A stretch of DNA of 64,000 nt from Radiobacillus kanasensis (GTDB lineage Bacteria; Bacillota; Bacilli; Bacillales; Amphibacillaceae). The first letter of the stretch is position 1. Each line of letters opens with the position of its first letter. Under the pieces are notes generated by a model. It worked only from the letters and a program-made list of their open reading frames with translations. It did not search any database and was not told the DNA's origin. The position numbers and the translations under genes are program-made. The stretch spans positions 1,246,001 to 1,310,000 of the forward strand of contig NZ_CP088020.1 in the NCBI RefSeq assembly GCF_021049245.1, in the 5' to 3' direction. Shown one piece after another: positions 45,963-54,497 of the stretch.

Positions 45963-46682
45963 ATGCGAACTTATTTAACCTTTAAGGATATTCAAGATAG
46001 ATGTACGCAACTAAATGATATCTATGAGATTGAGGAAGAGAAGTTTTATCGTATTGTAGAAAAATGGGCGGACAGAGAAGTGCCGACAGAAGAAAAGTTA
46101 GTCGCTAGTTTTTCAGAATTGCTACAGGTTGTAAGTGATGAAATTAATCATATGGAAAAAGTGGTGGAGATGGAGCCTACTTGTCGTTTAGGCTGCGCTT
46201 TTTGTTGCTACTTTCCAATTATTATTAATGGCATGGAAGCAAAACTGATGAAAAAAGCAATGGAGAACTTTCCGGAGTCTAGAAGAGAAAAGATAGAGGA
46301 GCATATACAGAATTACTTCGCTCAATACGGGGAAGAAATCGAAGAAATGACCTCGCTTAATTTCGAAGAAGACAAGGATTTTAAGTTAAAGTATCGGCAA
46401 AAGAATTTACCTTGTATGATGCTAAACACAGAGACGAACCAATGTATGGCCTATGAGATTCGTCCGATTCCTTGTCGTACGTACGTGAATTATACAGATC
46501 CGAAGGTGTGTGAGGACAACCTCATGCCGAAGGAACCGGTTAGCTTTGAATTTTTATATAGCGAATACATGGGTGCGCTCAATGAATTTCTTCAGTTTTT
46601 ATATGAAGAAGGAGACACGGGATTTATTCAGTATCCAGATGATATGTATAAAGAAGATTACTTGCCAAATTGGTTTAAATAG
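45963..46682 (+). CDS. YkgJ-type cysteine-cluster protein
   Basis: 239 residues. The cysteine cluster characteristic of the zinc/iron-chelating family PF03692 is present: PTCRLGCAFCCYFPI at about 75-90, then LPCMMLNTETNQCMAYEIRP and IPCRTYVNYTDPKVCED. A metal ion, perhaps an Fe-S centre, is expected, and the role is unknown. ATG 45963 has GAGGAG upstream. It follows the RNase H-like gene after 84 bp. Confidence 0.82.
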   Translation: MRTYLTFKDIQDRCTQLNDIYEIEEEKFYRIVEKWADREVPTEEKLVASFSELLQVVSDEINHMEKVVEMEPTCRLGCAFCCYFPIIINGMEAKLMKKAMENFPESRREKIEEHIQNYFAQYGEEIEEMTSLNFEEDKDFKLKYRQKNLPCMMLNTETNQCMAYEIRPIPCRTYVNYTDPKVCEDNLMPKEPVSFEFLYSEYMGALNEFLQFLYEEGDTGFIQYPDDMYKEDYLPNWFK

Positions 46683-46721
46683 ACGAGAGCTTAGTAAATA
46701 TGCTAGGCTCTCGTTTTTTTC
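46683..46721. terminator. Terminator between the cysteine-cluster and TIGR02206 genes
   Basis: ACGAGAGC (46683-46690) pairs with GCTCTCGT (46707-46714), followed by TTTTTT on the plus strand. Confidence 0.85.
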
Positions 46722-47428
46722 TGAAATATTGTATAAACTCCATATAACAGAAGAAACACAACTAGTGCCAAAAGACATAAATTGAAATAATAGACTAAAC
46801 CAGAACCGAGCAAGTCTAGTGGTGTTGAAGCGGTTGGCTTGTTTGATAAATATAAATAATTGGATTCAAGGGCTGGATTTACATAGACCCCGATTACAAA
46901 GGCATACACAAGAAGATATACATAGGAAGAGAGAACAGAGCGTAACGTGATTCGAACTGTGCTTGTCAAAACTAAAAATAATCCAGACCAAGAGATGACG
47001 ATATGGTGGATGAAAAACTTCCAAAAACGATAGTGATCGTATCCGTAAGGTAATTCGGGTGTTATTAATGCGAGAAATGCCGGGACAATCCCGATGAAGA
47101 AGGTAATCGCAATGAGTTTTGAATTCTTAGTATAAAGTGCGAACATAGCAGTGATCGAAGCTATCCCACATAGATGAAGAGGCATATGATCTCGAAAATT
47201 CCACACGTCATTTACGGCTGCCCATACTTGATAGGTCAACTCGGATGTGATTAAAAGGGCAAATAGACCCCAACGAAGTGTTTGATAAAGCTTTAGTTGA
47301 AGATTAATTTCCCTATAATAGATTATCATGAATAGAACCCCAACTACATAGATGGCTAGCATGATTAAATGACTTGGGCTGAATGGAGTAAATGTTTGAT
47401 GGATAGATGGTCCAAACCAGGTTGACAA
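46703..47428 (-). CDS. TIGR02206 family membrane protein (YwaF-like)
   Basis: 241 residues, six to seven membrane helices, with HMPLHLCGIASITAMFALYT and FRFWKFFIHHIVISWSGLFL-type histidine-rich helices typical of this family; function unknown. Start TTG 47428 is preceded by AAGGAGGTGATCC, a 13-base perfect complement to the end of 16S rRNA, which is unusually long. The 3' end overlaps the convergent terminator. Confidence 0.85.
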   Translation of the reverse strand: MSTWFGPSIHQTFTPFSPSHLIMLAIYVVGVLFMIIYYREINLQLKLYQTLRWGLFALLITSELTYQVWAAVNDVWNFRDHMPLHLCGIASITAMFALYTKNSKLIAITFFIGIVPAFLALITPELPYGYDHYRFWKFFIHHIVISWSGLFLVLTSTVRITLRSVLSSYVYLLVYAFVIGVYVNPALESNYLYLSNKPTASTPLDLLGSGLVYYFNLCLLALVVFLLLYGVYTIFQKKTRA

Positions 47429-47563
47429 AGGATCACCTCCTTGAAAGGGAGTTATGTCGTTATTCTATCATTATGAATGACTTAGTGTTCTTAGGTCAAA
47501 GTACCCTAATTTCAAGGCAGATTATGTTGGAGGCTAGGTTTAAGAAATATATTTTAATATACT

Positions 47564-47589
47564 TGTAACTTTTCCATAATATGATCGTC
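47564..47589 (+). promoter_or_regulatory. ECF-type autoregulatory promoter
   Basis: TGTAAC (47564-47569), 16-base spacer, CGTC (47586-47589): the AAC/CGTC signature of ECF sigma factor promoters in Bacillus, 41 bases before the sigma gene. Confidence 0.7.
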
Positions 47590-47629
47590 TTTTAGATGAT
47601 CCTGTTATTGAAAGGATGAAATAGAATTC

Positions 47630-48148
47630 ATGAAGCAAAAAAATGAATTGATATTAAGTTGGTACGATCAATATAGTGTATATTTATTTAAATATGTATT
47701 GAAAATGGTAAAAGATGTACAAACGGCAGAAGATATAACACAAGATACTTTTATCAAAGCTTTTAATAAAATGGGAATGTATGAGGAAATACGGCATCCA
47801 AAGACTTGGCTTTTTAGGATAGCGCACAATCTAACGGTCGATTATATTCGGAAACAAGCACCCATCTTATTAATAAAAGATTTCTTTTTTCAGGAAAAGG
47901 ATATGGGACCGTCAACTGAGTCTCAGGTTGTAATAAAGGAATCTTCGAAGGAGCTTTATGAAGCAATTCTCAAATTAAAACCATCTTATCGTGAAGTAAT
48001 CATACTAAGGAAAATTGAAGGGTTCTCTGTACAAGACACAGCTCAAATTCTGAAGTGGTCAGAAAGTAAAGTGAAGACTACACTATTACGAGCCCTTCGT
48101 ACCTTGGAGAAACAACTATCAGAGGAGGAATACTTAAATGAAATCTAA
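47630..48148 (+). CDS. ECF RNA polymerase sigma factor
   Basis: 172 residues. Region 2 with ILSWYDQYSVYLFKYVLKMV, DITQDTFIKAFNKM and HPKTWLFRIAHNLTVDYIRK; region 4 with LKPSYREVIILRKIEGFSVQ and LKWSESKVKTTLLRALRTLE. It belongs to the SigV/SigM/SigX-like ECF group of bacilli. An ECF-type promoter lies 41 bp upstream, so it most likely drives its own operon. The anti-sigma gene overlaps its last 11 bases. The inducing stress (often cell envelope) cannot be read from the sequence. Confidence 0.9.
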   Translation: MKQKNELILSWYDQYSVYLFKYVLKMVKDVQTAEDITQDTFIKAFNKMGMYEEIRHPKTWLFRIAHNLTVDYIRKQAPILLIKDFFFQEKDMGPSTESQVVIKESSKELYEAILKLKPSYREVIILRKIEGFSVQDTAQILKWSESKVKTTLLRALRTLEKQLSEEEYLNEI

Positions 48149-48866
48149 TAAGGATTCTTTACTTGACAGTGCCCTTGAAAGTATAGATAAGGATGTTTTA
48201 TGGAATAAAAGTAGTCAAGTAGAAATAAGAGCTAGAATTTCAAGCCAAGTTGAAGAAAAAAAACTTCAAGAGAAGAAGTACTTAAAGAGGTTGAAAGTGC
48301 TTATTCCCAGTGTATCAATTATTATCCTAAGTATTTTAGCATTTTTATATATTGAAAATTCAACTGACACTGCAATTCCAAAAAATGAAAAGGTAGTTAC
48401 TTCAACAGAGGACAAAAATACAGTATCTAATATCTTTTTGGAAGATAACGTTAATAATAAAATAGAAGAAATTGAGAGTACTGGCTTTGACCTAAGACTA
48501 CCCGAATACTCACCTGAAAGTGAAACAGTATTAAGTAACCTCCACAGTCGAGTCAACAGTGAATTAATTCAAGTGACAGGTTCATATACTTATTCTGGCC
48601 AGGACCTTTTTAACTTCGTCCAAGAATCTATAGGAGATACTAATTCAGAACGTCATAAAACTTTCCTTCACCAACTACAGGAAGAAGGTAAGCAAGTAAA
48701 TATTCAAGGACATGAAGCATATTTTATAGATCGGTTAACGGGAACTAAAACTAAAAAAATGCTTTATATACTAGTGGAAGGATATGTATTTACATTACAT
48801 TCATATAAGTTGGATCAGAACCAATTAATGGAAATTGGTGAATCTATAAACCTTGACAATCAATGA
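48138..48866 (+). CDS. Membrane-anchored anti-sigma factor, unusual outer domain
   Basis: 242 residues: N-terminal cytoplasmic part of about 55 residues, one membrane helix (VLIPSVSIIILSILAFLYIE), and an outside domain of about 165 residues that ends in LVEGYVFTLHSYKLDQNQLM, which resembles the DUF4367 fold. The gene overlaps the sigma gene by 11 bases. It lacks the DUF3298 lysozyme-binding domain of RsiV. Expected to bind the sigma factor and release it on an outside signal, probably by proteolysis. Confidence 0.82.
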   Translation: MKSNKDSLLDSALESIDKDVLWNKSSQVEIRARISSQVEEKKLQEKKYLKRLKVLIPSVSIIILSILAFLYIENSTDTAIPKNEKVVTSTEDKNTVSNIFLEDNVNNKIEEIESTGFDLRLPEYSPESETVLSNLHSRVNSELIQVTGSYTYSGQDLFNFVQESIGDTNSERHKTFLHQLQEEGKQVNIQGHEAYFIDRLTGTKTKKMLYILVEGYVFTLHSYKLDQNQLMEIGESINLDNQ

Positions 48867-48870
48867 TAAA

Positions 48871-48900
48871 AAAGGAAGCAGGAACTAATCCCGCCTCCTT
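48871..48900. terminator. Terminator after the anti-sigma gene
   Basis: An AAAGGA-GC-GG left arm and a CC-GC-TCCTTT right arm with one bulge, T-run on both outer sides. Shared with the convergent gene. Confidence 0.65.
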
Positions 48901-48907
48901 TTAACTT

Positions 48908-49339
48908 TTAACGGGCGCTTATTCGGTTGCTTGCAGAGTTAGTTTGTGTTGTGGAAGTATCAGTAGTTGTGTCCTGGTTTGTTGCTGTATTTACGTTCGT
49001 ATTAGTCGTTTGACTAGAAGTAGTGTTTTCAGAAGACGTTTTCTTTGGTGCAGCAAGCTCGTTTGGGGCATCGACTGCATTTGCCGTTTTATTAAGGAAT
49101 TTTAACGGTTTAACTTGACTATAAACCCCACTTGCTGTTAAACCAATGACAAAAGCTGTTAACACTTTATCTAAAAGGAATTGCGGTAAAAAGACTAATA
49201 CCAGAGCTACCCCAATTGCTAGTAACGCCCGATAACGAGTTGGAAGTTTAAAGATATTTCCAACGACGGTTACCAACGCTGCAACGATGGCAGAAATTGT
49301 TGCAAGATTGGCAGGACCTAATTGATTAATATCAATCAT
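48908..49339 (-). CDS. Small holin-like membrane protein with Thr/Asn-rich tail
   Basis: 143 residues from ATG 49339 (AAGGAGG upstream). Two membrane helices (ATISAIVAALVTVVGNIFKL and LLAIGVALVLVFLPQFLLDK), a third weak segment, and then a low-complexity tail of threonine, asparagine, serine and glutamine (about 55 residues). The topology is that of phage holins of bacilli, but there are no lysis genes around. A similar shape also occurs in unnamed host proteins. Function unknown. Confidence 0.6.
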   Translation of the reverse strand: MIDINQLGPANLATISAIVAALVTVVGNIFKLPTRYRALLAIGVALVLVFLPQFLLDKVLTAFVIGLTASGVYSQVKPLKFLNKTANAVDAPNELAAPKKTSSENTTSSQTTNTNVNTATNQDTTTDTSTTQTNSASNRISAR

Positions 49340-49487
49340 GTAGGATCCTCCTTCTTGAAAAATGATGAACCTTCCCCGTTGATTGGAAAGGGAGATCACT
49401 ATAATTGCAATCTACTTTTGCGATTAGTGTATGTGGAAAGCACGAAATTGGTACGAGGAGAAAGCCTAGAAGTATGGATAAAAGGAA

Positions 49488-49515
49488 AAACGACCTATCT
49501 AATGACAGGTCGTTT
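49488..49515 (-). terminator. Terminator of the ABC-2 exporter operon
   Basis: AAACGACCT (49488-49496) and AGGTCGTTT (49507-49515), followed on the minus strand by TTCCTTTT. Confidence 0.75.
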
Positions 49516-49586
49516 ATGGATAGTTTTATACGTTTGAAAAGCAGAAACTCGACGATGTAGAAAGGCTTAGTATCGCGAAGTTTCCT

Positions 49587-50708
49587 TTATCTTGTGGAAA
49601 CAATAGATTTGTTTTTGTATAGCAGGGAGCCAATGACATAAGACAAGCCACCCCATAGGACAATGTTTCCAATCCCGAGCCAGAAGGAGCTAGTGGTGAT
49701 CCCTGTTTGGTACACCATGCTGTCGCGTAACCCTTCTGCAAAATAGGTCAGTGGAAGTACACTCGAAACTGGTTGTATCCATTCTGGCATCGTTTCGATT
49801 GGAAAGAACACTCCACTTAAGAACATCATGAGAAAACTAACAATATTGGCAACGCCCATGTATGCTTCCGTTGTTTTACTAAAAGAGGAAATGAAATAGC
49901 CGATGGCGTTAAATGATAGGGCACCAAGTAAAAATACGGTCAAGAGACTTAGAAAGTCAATATATAGATGGGCATCGAATATGAGAACTCCAATTAGCGA
50001 GAGAAGGACAATTTGAATAACACTAAAGATCATTCGCATGACCATATCACTAAGCCCGAAAATCCCCATTTTAGCAGGAGTCATCCTAAGTCTTTTAATC
50101 AACCCTTTTCTACGCATTTCCACCATGTCGACCATACCAAATAGTCCGCCTTGCGCAATCGCTAAGGCAATCATCCCAGTAAGCAGGAAATCAGTGTAAT
50201 TTATATCATTCGTGCTAGACGAAACGGTTTCGAACTCTAACTCGAAGGTTGGTGTTACACCTGCAGCTTGTAGGTTCGCTTGTTGAATGAATTGATCTAA
50301 AATCCCAGAAAGAGCTTGTGTAGTCGTACCGCGTTCATCTTCTTTATTAACGATGAGCGTCATCGATGTATCTTCTGCTGATTCAGGTAAAACAATGGCA
50401 GCATCTACATCTCCATTTTCTACCCATTCCTCAGCTTTGCTATGACTAACTGGTTCCTCTTCTTTTATTTCTAACACAGGAATTTGTTTGATTTGGTCTA
50501 GCAGCATATCGGATGTTTGGTTGGAGCTTTCACTAACAATAGCAACTTCTGAACTAAATTCATCATCAGAACCTCCACCAAAGATTACCATGAAAATAAC
50601 CATTAGGATGACGGGGAAAAAGATTCCCCAAAACCATGCTTGCCTTTCCCGCAAGGTCATTTTCAGTTGGGCGGAAAACATCATCTTAAACTGATTAAAA
50701 TTTTTCAT
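49587..50708 (-). CDS. ABC-2 type transporter permease
   Basis: 373 residues. First helix after LRERQAWFWGIFFPVILMVI, then a large outside domain of about 150 residues (VAIVSESSNQTSDMLLDQIK onward), then five membrane helices with IKRLRMTPAKMGIFGLSDMV and the ABC-2 signature SGVFFPIETMPEWIQPVSSV with LPLTYFAEGLRD. ATG 50708 shares one base with the stop of the ATPase gene. A drug or lipid export role is probable, substrate unknown. Confidence 0.88.
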   Translation of the reverse strand: MKNFNQFKMMFSAQLKMTLRERQAWFWGIFFPVILMVIFMVIFGGGSDDEFSSEVAIVSESSNQTSDMLLDQIKQIPVLEIKEEEPVSHSKAEEWVENGDVDAAIVLPESAEDTSMTLIVNKEDERGTTTQALSGILDQFIQQANLQAAGVTPTFELEFETVSSSTNDINYTDFLLTGMIALAIAQGGLFGMVDMVEMRRKGLIKRLRMTPAKMGIFGLSDMVMRMIFSVIQIVLLSLIGVLIFDAHLYIDFLSLLTVFLLGALSFNAIGYFISSFSKTTEAYMGVANIVSFLMMFLSGVFFPIETMPEWIQPVSSVLPLTYFAEGLRDSMVYQTGITTSSFWLGIGNIVLWGGLSYVIGSLLYKNKSIVSTR

Positions 50709-51637
50709 TAATCTCTCCACTCCTTTCCGGTAAAGGTAATAAAGACATCTTCTAGGCTCATCTCACGAATGGCTACTTGCTCGACTTTATAGGCTTTTTC
50801 CTTCGTAAATCCAAATAAGTCATAGAGGGTAACTTCTGGGTTTGCCGTCCAAAGGGTTAGGGCAGTATCATCTCGTTCCACTTTAGAAATGGAATCAAGA
50901 CTCTTGCAAAAGTCGGTTGCTTCTTTAGCAGCTTCTTCTCCGTCCAGAAAGGACAATTTAACTTCTCGTTCAATGGTTAATCGTTCTATAAGTGCAGAAG
51001 GGGTATCAAGGGTTACAATCTTTCCTTGATCGACGATACATACTCGATCACTTAACTTTTCTGCTTCATCCATATAGTGTGTAGTGAGAATAGTAGTTTT
51101 ACCGAATTCTTTGAGTTGAAGGATGATATCCCAAATGTTGCGGCGCGCCTGAGGGTCAAGGCCAGTTGTAGGTTCATCGAGGAAAATAATTTCAGGATCA
51201 CTAATCATCGCGAGTCCGATGGCAAGTCGTTGACGCTGTCCACCAGATAATTTTTTGACTTGATTGTGTTGGTGTTCTGTGAGGTTTACAATCTCTAAAA
51301 TCTCTTCTGTAGTCCGTGCTTCGTTATAGAAAGTGGCAAATAAATCTAAGTTCTCCTTTGGAGTTAATAGGTCGAACATCGCACTGGATTGCGGCTGAAC
51401 TCCAATTCGCATTTTAATAGAATCCGAGTTTTTCTCCCAGGTTAGATCCCCATAACGAATTTCCCCTTGATCAGGGGATACGAGTCCCTCAATCATTTCT
51501 AGAGTTGTGGTCTTTCCCGCACCGTTTGGTCCGATAATTGTAAAAATTTCCCCTGCTTCCACAGAAAAGCTAATATCTTGGACAGCATGGATGGAACCGA
51601 ACGACTTTTTCAAATTTTTCACTTCTAACACCGTCAT
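50708..51637 (-). CDS. ABC transporter ATPase (drug/antibiotic export type)
   Basis: 309 residues: Walker A GPNGAGKTTTLEMIEGL, signature LSGGQRQRLAIGLAMISDPE, Walker B IIFLDEPTTGLD, H-loop TTHYMDEAEKLSD. A C-terminal extension of about 80 residues is as in DrrA/CcmA-type ATPases. GAGGAG precedes the ATG. Operon with the permease gene that follows, overlapping by one base. Confidence 0.9.
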   Translation of the reverse strand: MTVLEVKNLKKSFGSIHAVQDISFSVEAGEIFTIIGPNGAGKTTTLEMIEGLVSPDQGEIRYGDLTWEKNSDSIKMRIGVQPQSSAMFDLLTPKENLDLFATFYNEARTTEEILEIVNLTEHQHNQVKKLSGGQRQRLAIGLAMISDPEIIFLDEPTTGLDPQARRNIWDIILQLKEFGKTTILTTHYMDEAEKLSDRVCIVDQGKIVTLDTPSALIERLTIEREVKLSFLDGEEAAKEATDFCKSLDSISKVERDDTALTLWTANPEVTLYDLFGFTKEKAYKVEQVAIREMSLEDVFITFTGKEWRD

Positions 51638-51799
51638 ATTTTCTCCTCACTTTCTTTTTGCGCCTCTTCACACATATAGTGTACTTGATAGTCGACTGAA
51701 AGAGACAAACTTTTTTAAATTTTACAGAAATAGCACATTGAAACTTTTGAGACTAAAATTCGTAGTAAGTAGTACGAAGAAATGTAAAGGATGGTTTCA

Positions 51800-52765
51800 T
51801 TGAATAAAAATGCGGAGCAATATGTGAAGATATTATTAGAGTTAAAAGACAAAATGAAGTGGAAGTTTGCAGATCCTCGAAATCTGATGATGGTTGCGGG
51901 CACCTATGTCGTTCATAATAAACCCTTTGATTGGAATAAATTTCATGCATTATCTGAACACATGAAGAATGAATCTTCCTTCTTCTCACCACTTAAATCC
52001 AATTATCGATATACTTTGGCAGCAGGGCTAGATACTCTTTCTAATCAACCGGAGTATTCTTTTTCAAGGATGGTTCATGTTTATGAGGATTTAGTAGCAA
52101 GTGGATTTGGGAAAACGGTGTTCACTTATATTGCGGCTATGGTCCTCTTAGAAGAAGATCAACAACAGCAAAAGCTGGCGCAAAAAGCTCGTGACATTTA
52201 TAAGGCGATGAAAAAGGAGCATTCTTTCTTAACAACGCATAGTGATTACCCATTAGCTGCGCTCCTTGCAAAAGAAAAGGATAGTGTGGAAACGTTAACG
52301 GAGACCATGGAATATTATTATAAGGAGTTAAAACAACGAGGGTTTAGAATCGGAAATGACCTACAATTTTTGAGCCACATTCTGTCGATTGACAAACAAC
52401 TGAATCGAACTCGGGTATTAGAACGGTGTGAAACGGTCTATCATGCATTAGAAGAATTCGATTTTAAACAAAAAACCATGTATTACCCGACTGTAGGTTT
52501 GTTAGCTTTATTAGAAAACGGGGAACAGCTCTTTCCGACTATTAAAGCATTATATGAGCAGTTAAATGGAGAAAAGTCACTAAAGTGGAACAAGGATTTA
52601 AACTTTATGATGGCGGTCAGTTTTACTGTTAGTGAGGAATCAGAGAACACAGAAACACTAATAACAGGATTGTCTACAACGATTGAAACCATTATTCAGG
52701 CTCAGCAAGCGGCTATGACCGCTGCGATGATTGGTGCAGCTGCTGCTTCTAATAGTGGAAATTAA
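51800..52765 (+). CDS. DUF4003 family protein
   Basis: 321 residues, mostly helical and soluble, with family features LRSNYRYTLAA-type SPLKSNYRYTLAAGLDTLSN, YEDLVASGFGKTVFTYIAAM, SDYPLAALLAKEK and FLSHILSIDKQ. C-terminal alanine-rich helix (QAAMTAAMIGAAAASNSGN). The family is common in Firmicutes and has no known role. TTG 51800 with AAAGGA eight bases upstream is the likeliest start. A cupin gene follows 15 bp later and is probably co-transcribed. Confidence 0.8.
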   Translation: MNKNAEQYVKILLELKDKMKWKFADPRNLMMVAGTYVVHNKPFDWNKFHALSEHMKNESSFFSPLKSNYRYTLAAGLDTLSNQPEYSFSRMVHVYEDLVASGFGKTVFTYIAAMVLLEEDQQQQKLAQKARDIYKAMKKEHSFLTTHSDYPLAALLAKEKDSVETLTETMEYYYKELKQRGFRIGNDLQFLSHILSIDKQLNRTRVLERCETVYHALEEFDFKQKTMYYPTVGLLALLENGEQLFPTIKALYEQLNGEKSLKWNKDLNFMMAVSFTVSEESENTETLITGLSTTIETIIQAQQAAMTAAMIGAAAASNSGN

Positions 52766-52780
52766 GGAAGGGGAATGAAG

Positions 52781-53140
52781 ATGGAAAAAGTAAACGTAGC
52801 GGATAAATTTAAACTTTTTCATGAACATTGGAGTCCAAAGATTGTAGGAGAAATCAATGATACCTATGTGAAATTGGCAAAATTAAAAGGGGCATTTAAC
52901 TGGCACCATCATGAGCATGAAGATGAAATGTTTTTTGTTGTAAAAGGAAAGCTCTTAATCAAGTTACGAGACAAAGATATTTGGCTCGAAGAAGGAGAGT
53001 TCTTCGTTGTGCCTAAAGGAGTGGAGCATCTTCCGATTGCGGAGGAGGAAGTCCATGTCTTACTTATTGAACCGAAAACCACTTTAAATACGGGAACCGA
53101 GATAACGAATCGAACGGTTAAAGACCTGCCAACTCTGTAA
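52781..53140 (+). CDS. Single-domain cupin protein
   Basis: 119 residues with both cupin motifs: FNWHHHEHEDEMFFVVKGKL (histidines and glutamate for a metal) and FFVVPKGVEHLPIAEEE (last histidine). Such proteins may be isomerases, oxygenases or sensors, and none is favoured. GGAAGGGG lies about ten bases before the ATG. Follows the DUF4003 gene closely. Confidence 0.85.
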   Translation: MEKVNVADKFKLFHEHWSPKIVGEINDTYVKLAKLKGAFNWHHHEHEDEMFFVVKGKLLIKLRDKDIWLEEGEFFVVPKGVEHLPIAEEEVHVLLIEPKTTLNTGTEITNRTVKDLPTL

Positions 53141-53203
53141 CATTTTATACTCGATTTCCTTTCTGCTATGGTACAATACGCTCATGAAAGGGGGAGAAGA
53201 CTT

Positions 53204-54412
53204 ATGGATCCGTTAGACATTATTGGTAATCTACATAATGTAAGACCCGTTTTCCAACCGATTGTTAGTGCGATTCGGCACAACGTAGTCGGCTATGAAC
53301 TGCTGGGCCGTTACTATGATGGGGTAGAATGGGTAAGTCTCAGCACTTTTTTTCATGATGACGATGTTCCGGATGAGTTTAAGGTGGAGGTTGATCAGCA
53401 TCTTCTTGAGTTAGCCATTCAGGAATTTTTGGAAAAAGATAAACAAGGATACCTTTGCATCAATCGTAGTGCCCAGCAATTAATGGTGAACGATGGGGAA
53501 GATTTGTTGCAAACTTTGCTTCAGTATGAAGAAAAAGGTTTTTCTATGCATCGAGTTGTTATTGAAGTAACCGAGCATGAGTTTGATGAAGAGTTTGAAC
53601 GTTTAATTCATTTACTTGTATATTATAAAACCTATGGAATTCAAATTGCAGTAGATCGAATAGGGGCGAAAAGTTCTAATATTGATCGGTTAAGACAGTT
53701 AGAACCGCACATTTTGAAAATCGATACCCGAATTTTTCGCAATAACTCAGAGGGGTTCCAAGATGTAATACGTTCTTTATCGATTTTGGCACGTCGTATT
53801 GGAGCTGCCTTCTTATTTGAATATATTGAAGATGATTACCAGCTTTATTATGCTTGGAAGCATGGTGGGCGTTATTATCAAGGCTTCTATTTAGCAAAAC
53901 CTAGCTTTGAATTGGTGGATGAAGCAGCTTTGGCTATTGATCTTGGAGGAAAAGTGAACGACTATATTTCCCGGGAAAAAAGCTTGATTGAACAGCGTTT
54001 AACTTATTTGATCAATTGGGAAAATCGAGTGAAGGAACTACTTCCACAATGGGATGCGAAGAAGGTGGATGTGTTCATAGACGCTGTTAGCAAGCAGTTT
54101 GAAAAGGAAAGTTTTCGGATGTACGTTTGTGATAGTAATGGGCAGCAAGTGTCTTCCAACTTTCGTAAAAGAGAATCGATTTGGGAAAAAGAAGAAGATA
54201 AAAAAGGCTCAAACTGGGCATTTCGTCCATACTTTTTAGAGAATATGATGCAAATGAGAACATGGAGTAGAGGGACCTTATCGGACATCTACTCCGATAT
54301 CGAAACTCGTGAAATGATTCGTACCTTTAGTTTCCCTTTGAACGATCGTTACTTTTTGTTTATTGATATAAGGTATTCGTTTATCTATGAAAATGAATCT
54401 TTGCTAATATGA
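53204..54412 (+). CDS. ykuI: EAL-domain protein (YkuI-like)
   Basis: 402 residues: N-terminal EAL phosphodiesterase-like domain (NVVGYELLGRYYDGVEW, FLCINRSAQQ-type LCINRSAQQLMVNDG, IEVTEHEFDEEFERL, IAVDRIGAKSSNIDRL) and a C-terminal PAS-like domain (SFRMYVCDSNGQQVSSNF, NWAFRPYFLENMMQMRTWSR). This domain order is that of B. subtilis YkuI, which binds c-di-GMP; hydrolysis by it has not been shown. In the DDFG position the sequence is VDRIG, a departure from active enzymes, so this is likely a c-di-GMP receptor. ATG 53204 has AAAGGGGGAG upstream. Confidence 0.88.
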   Translation: MDPLDIIGNLHNVRPVFQPIVSAIRHNVVGYELLGRYYDGVEWVSLSTFFHDDDVPDEFKVEVDQHLLELAIQEFLEKDKQGYLCINRSAQQLMVNDGEDLLQTLLQYEEKGFSMHRVVIEVTEHEFDEEFERLIHLLVYYKTYGIQIAVDRIGAKSSNIDRLRQLEPHILKIDTRIFRNNSEGFQDVIRSLSILARRIGAAFLFEYIEDDYQLYYAWKHGGRYYQGFYLAKPSFELVDEAALAIDLGGKVNDYISREKSLIEQRLTYLINWENRVKELLPQWDAKKVDVFIDAVSKQFEKESFRMYVCDSNGQQVSSNFRKRESIWEKEEDKKGSNWAFRPYFLENMMQMRTWSRGTLSDIYSDIETREMIRTFSFPLNDRYFLFIDIRYSFIYENESLLI

Positions 54413-54413
54413 G

Positions 54414-54443
54414 AAAACCAGGTGGTTGTGACCACCTGGTTTT
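54414..54443. terminator. ykuI terminator
   Basis: AAAACCAGGTGGT (54414-54426) and ACCACCTGGTTTT (54431-54443), perfect 13-bp stem starting just after the stop codon. Confidence 0.88.
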
Positions 54444-54497
54444 CTTGACCATATTCGAGCTAATCCGGGCCGTGACTAGTCACCCAAAAGAAGGCTG

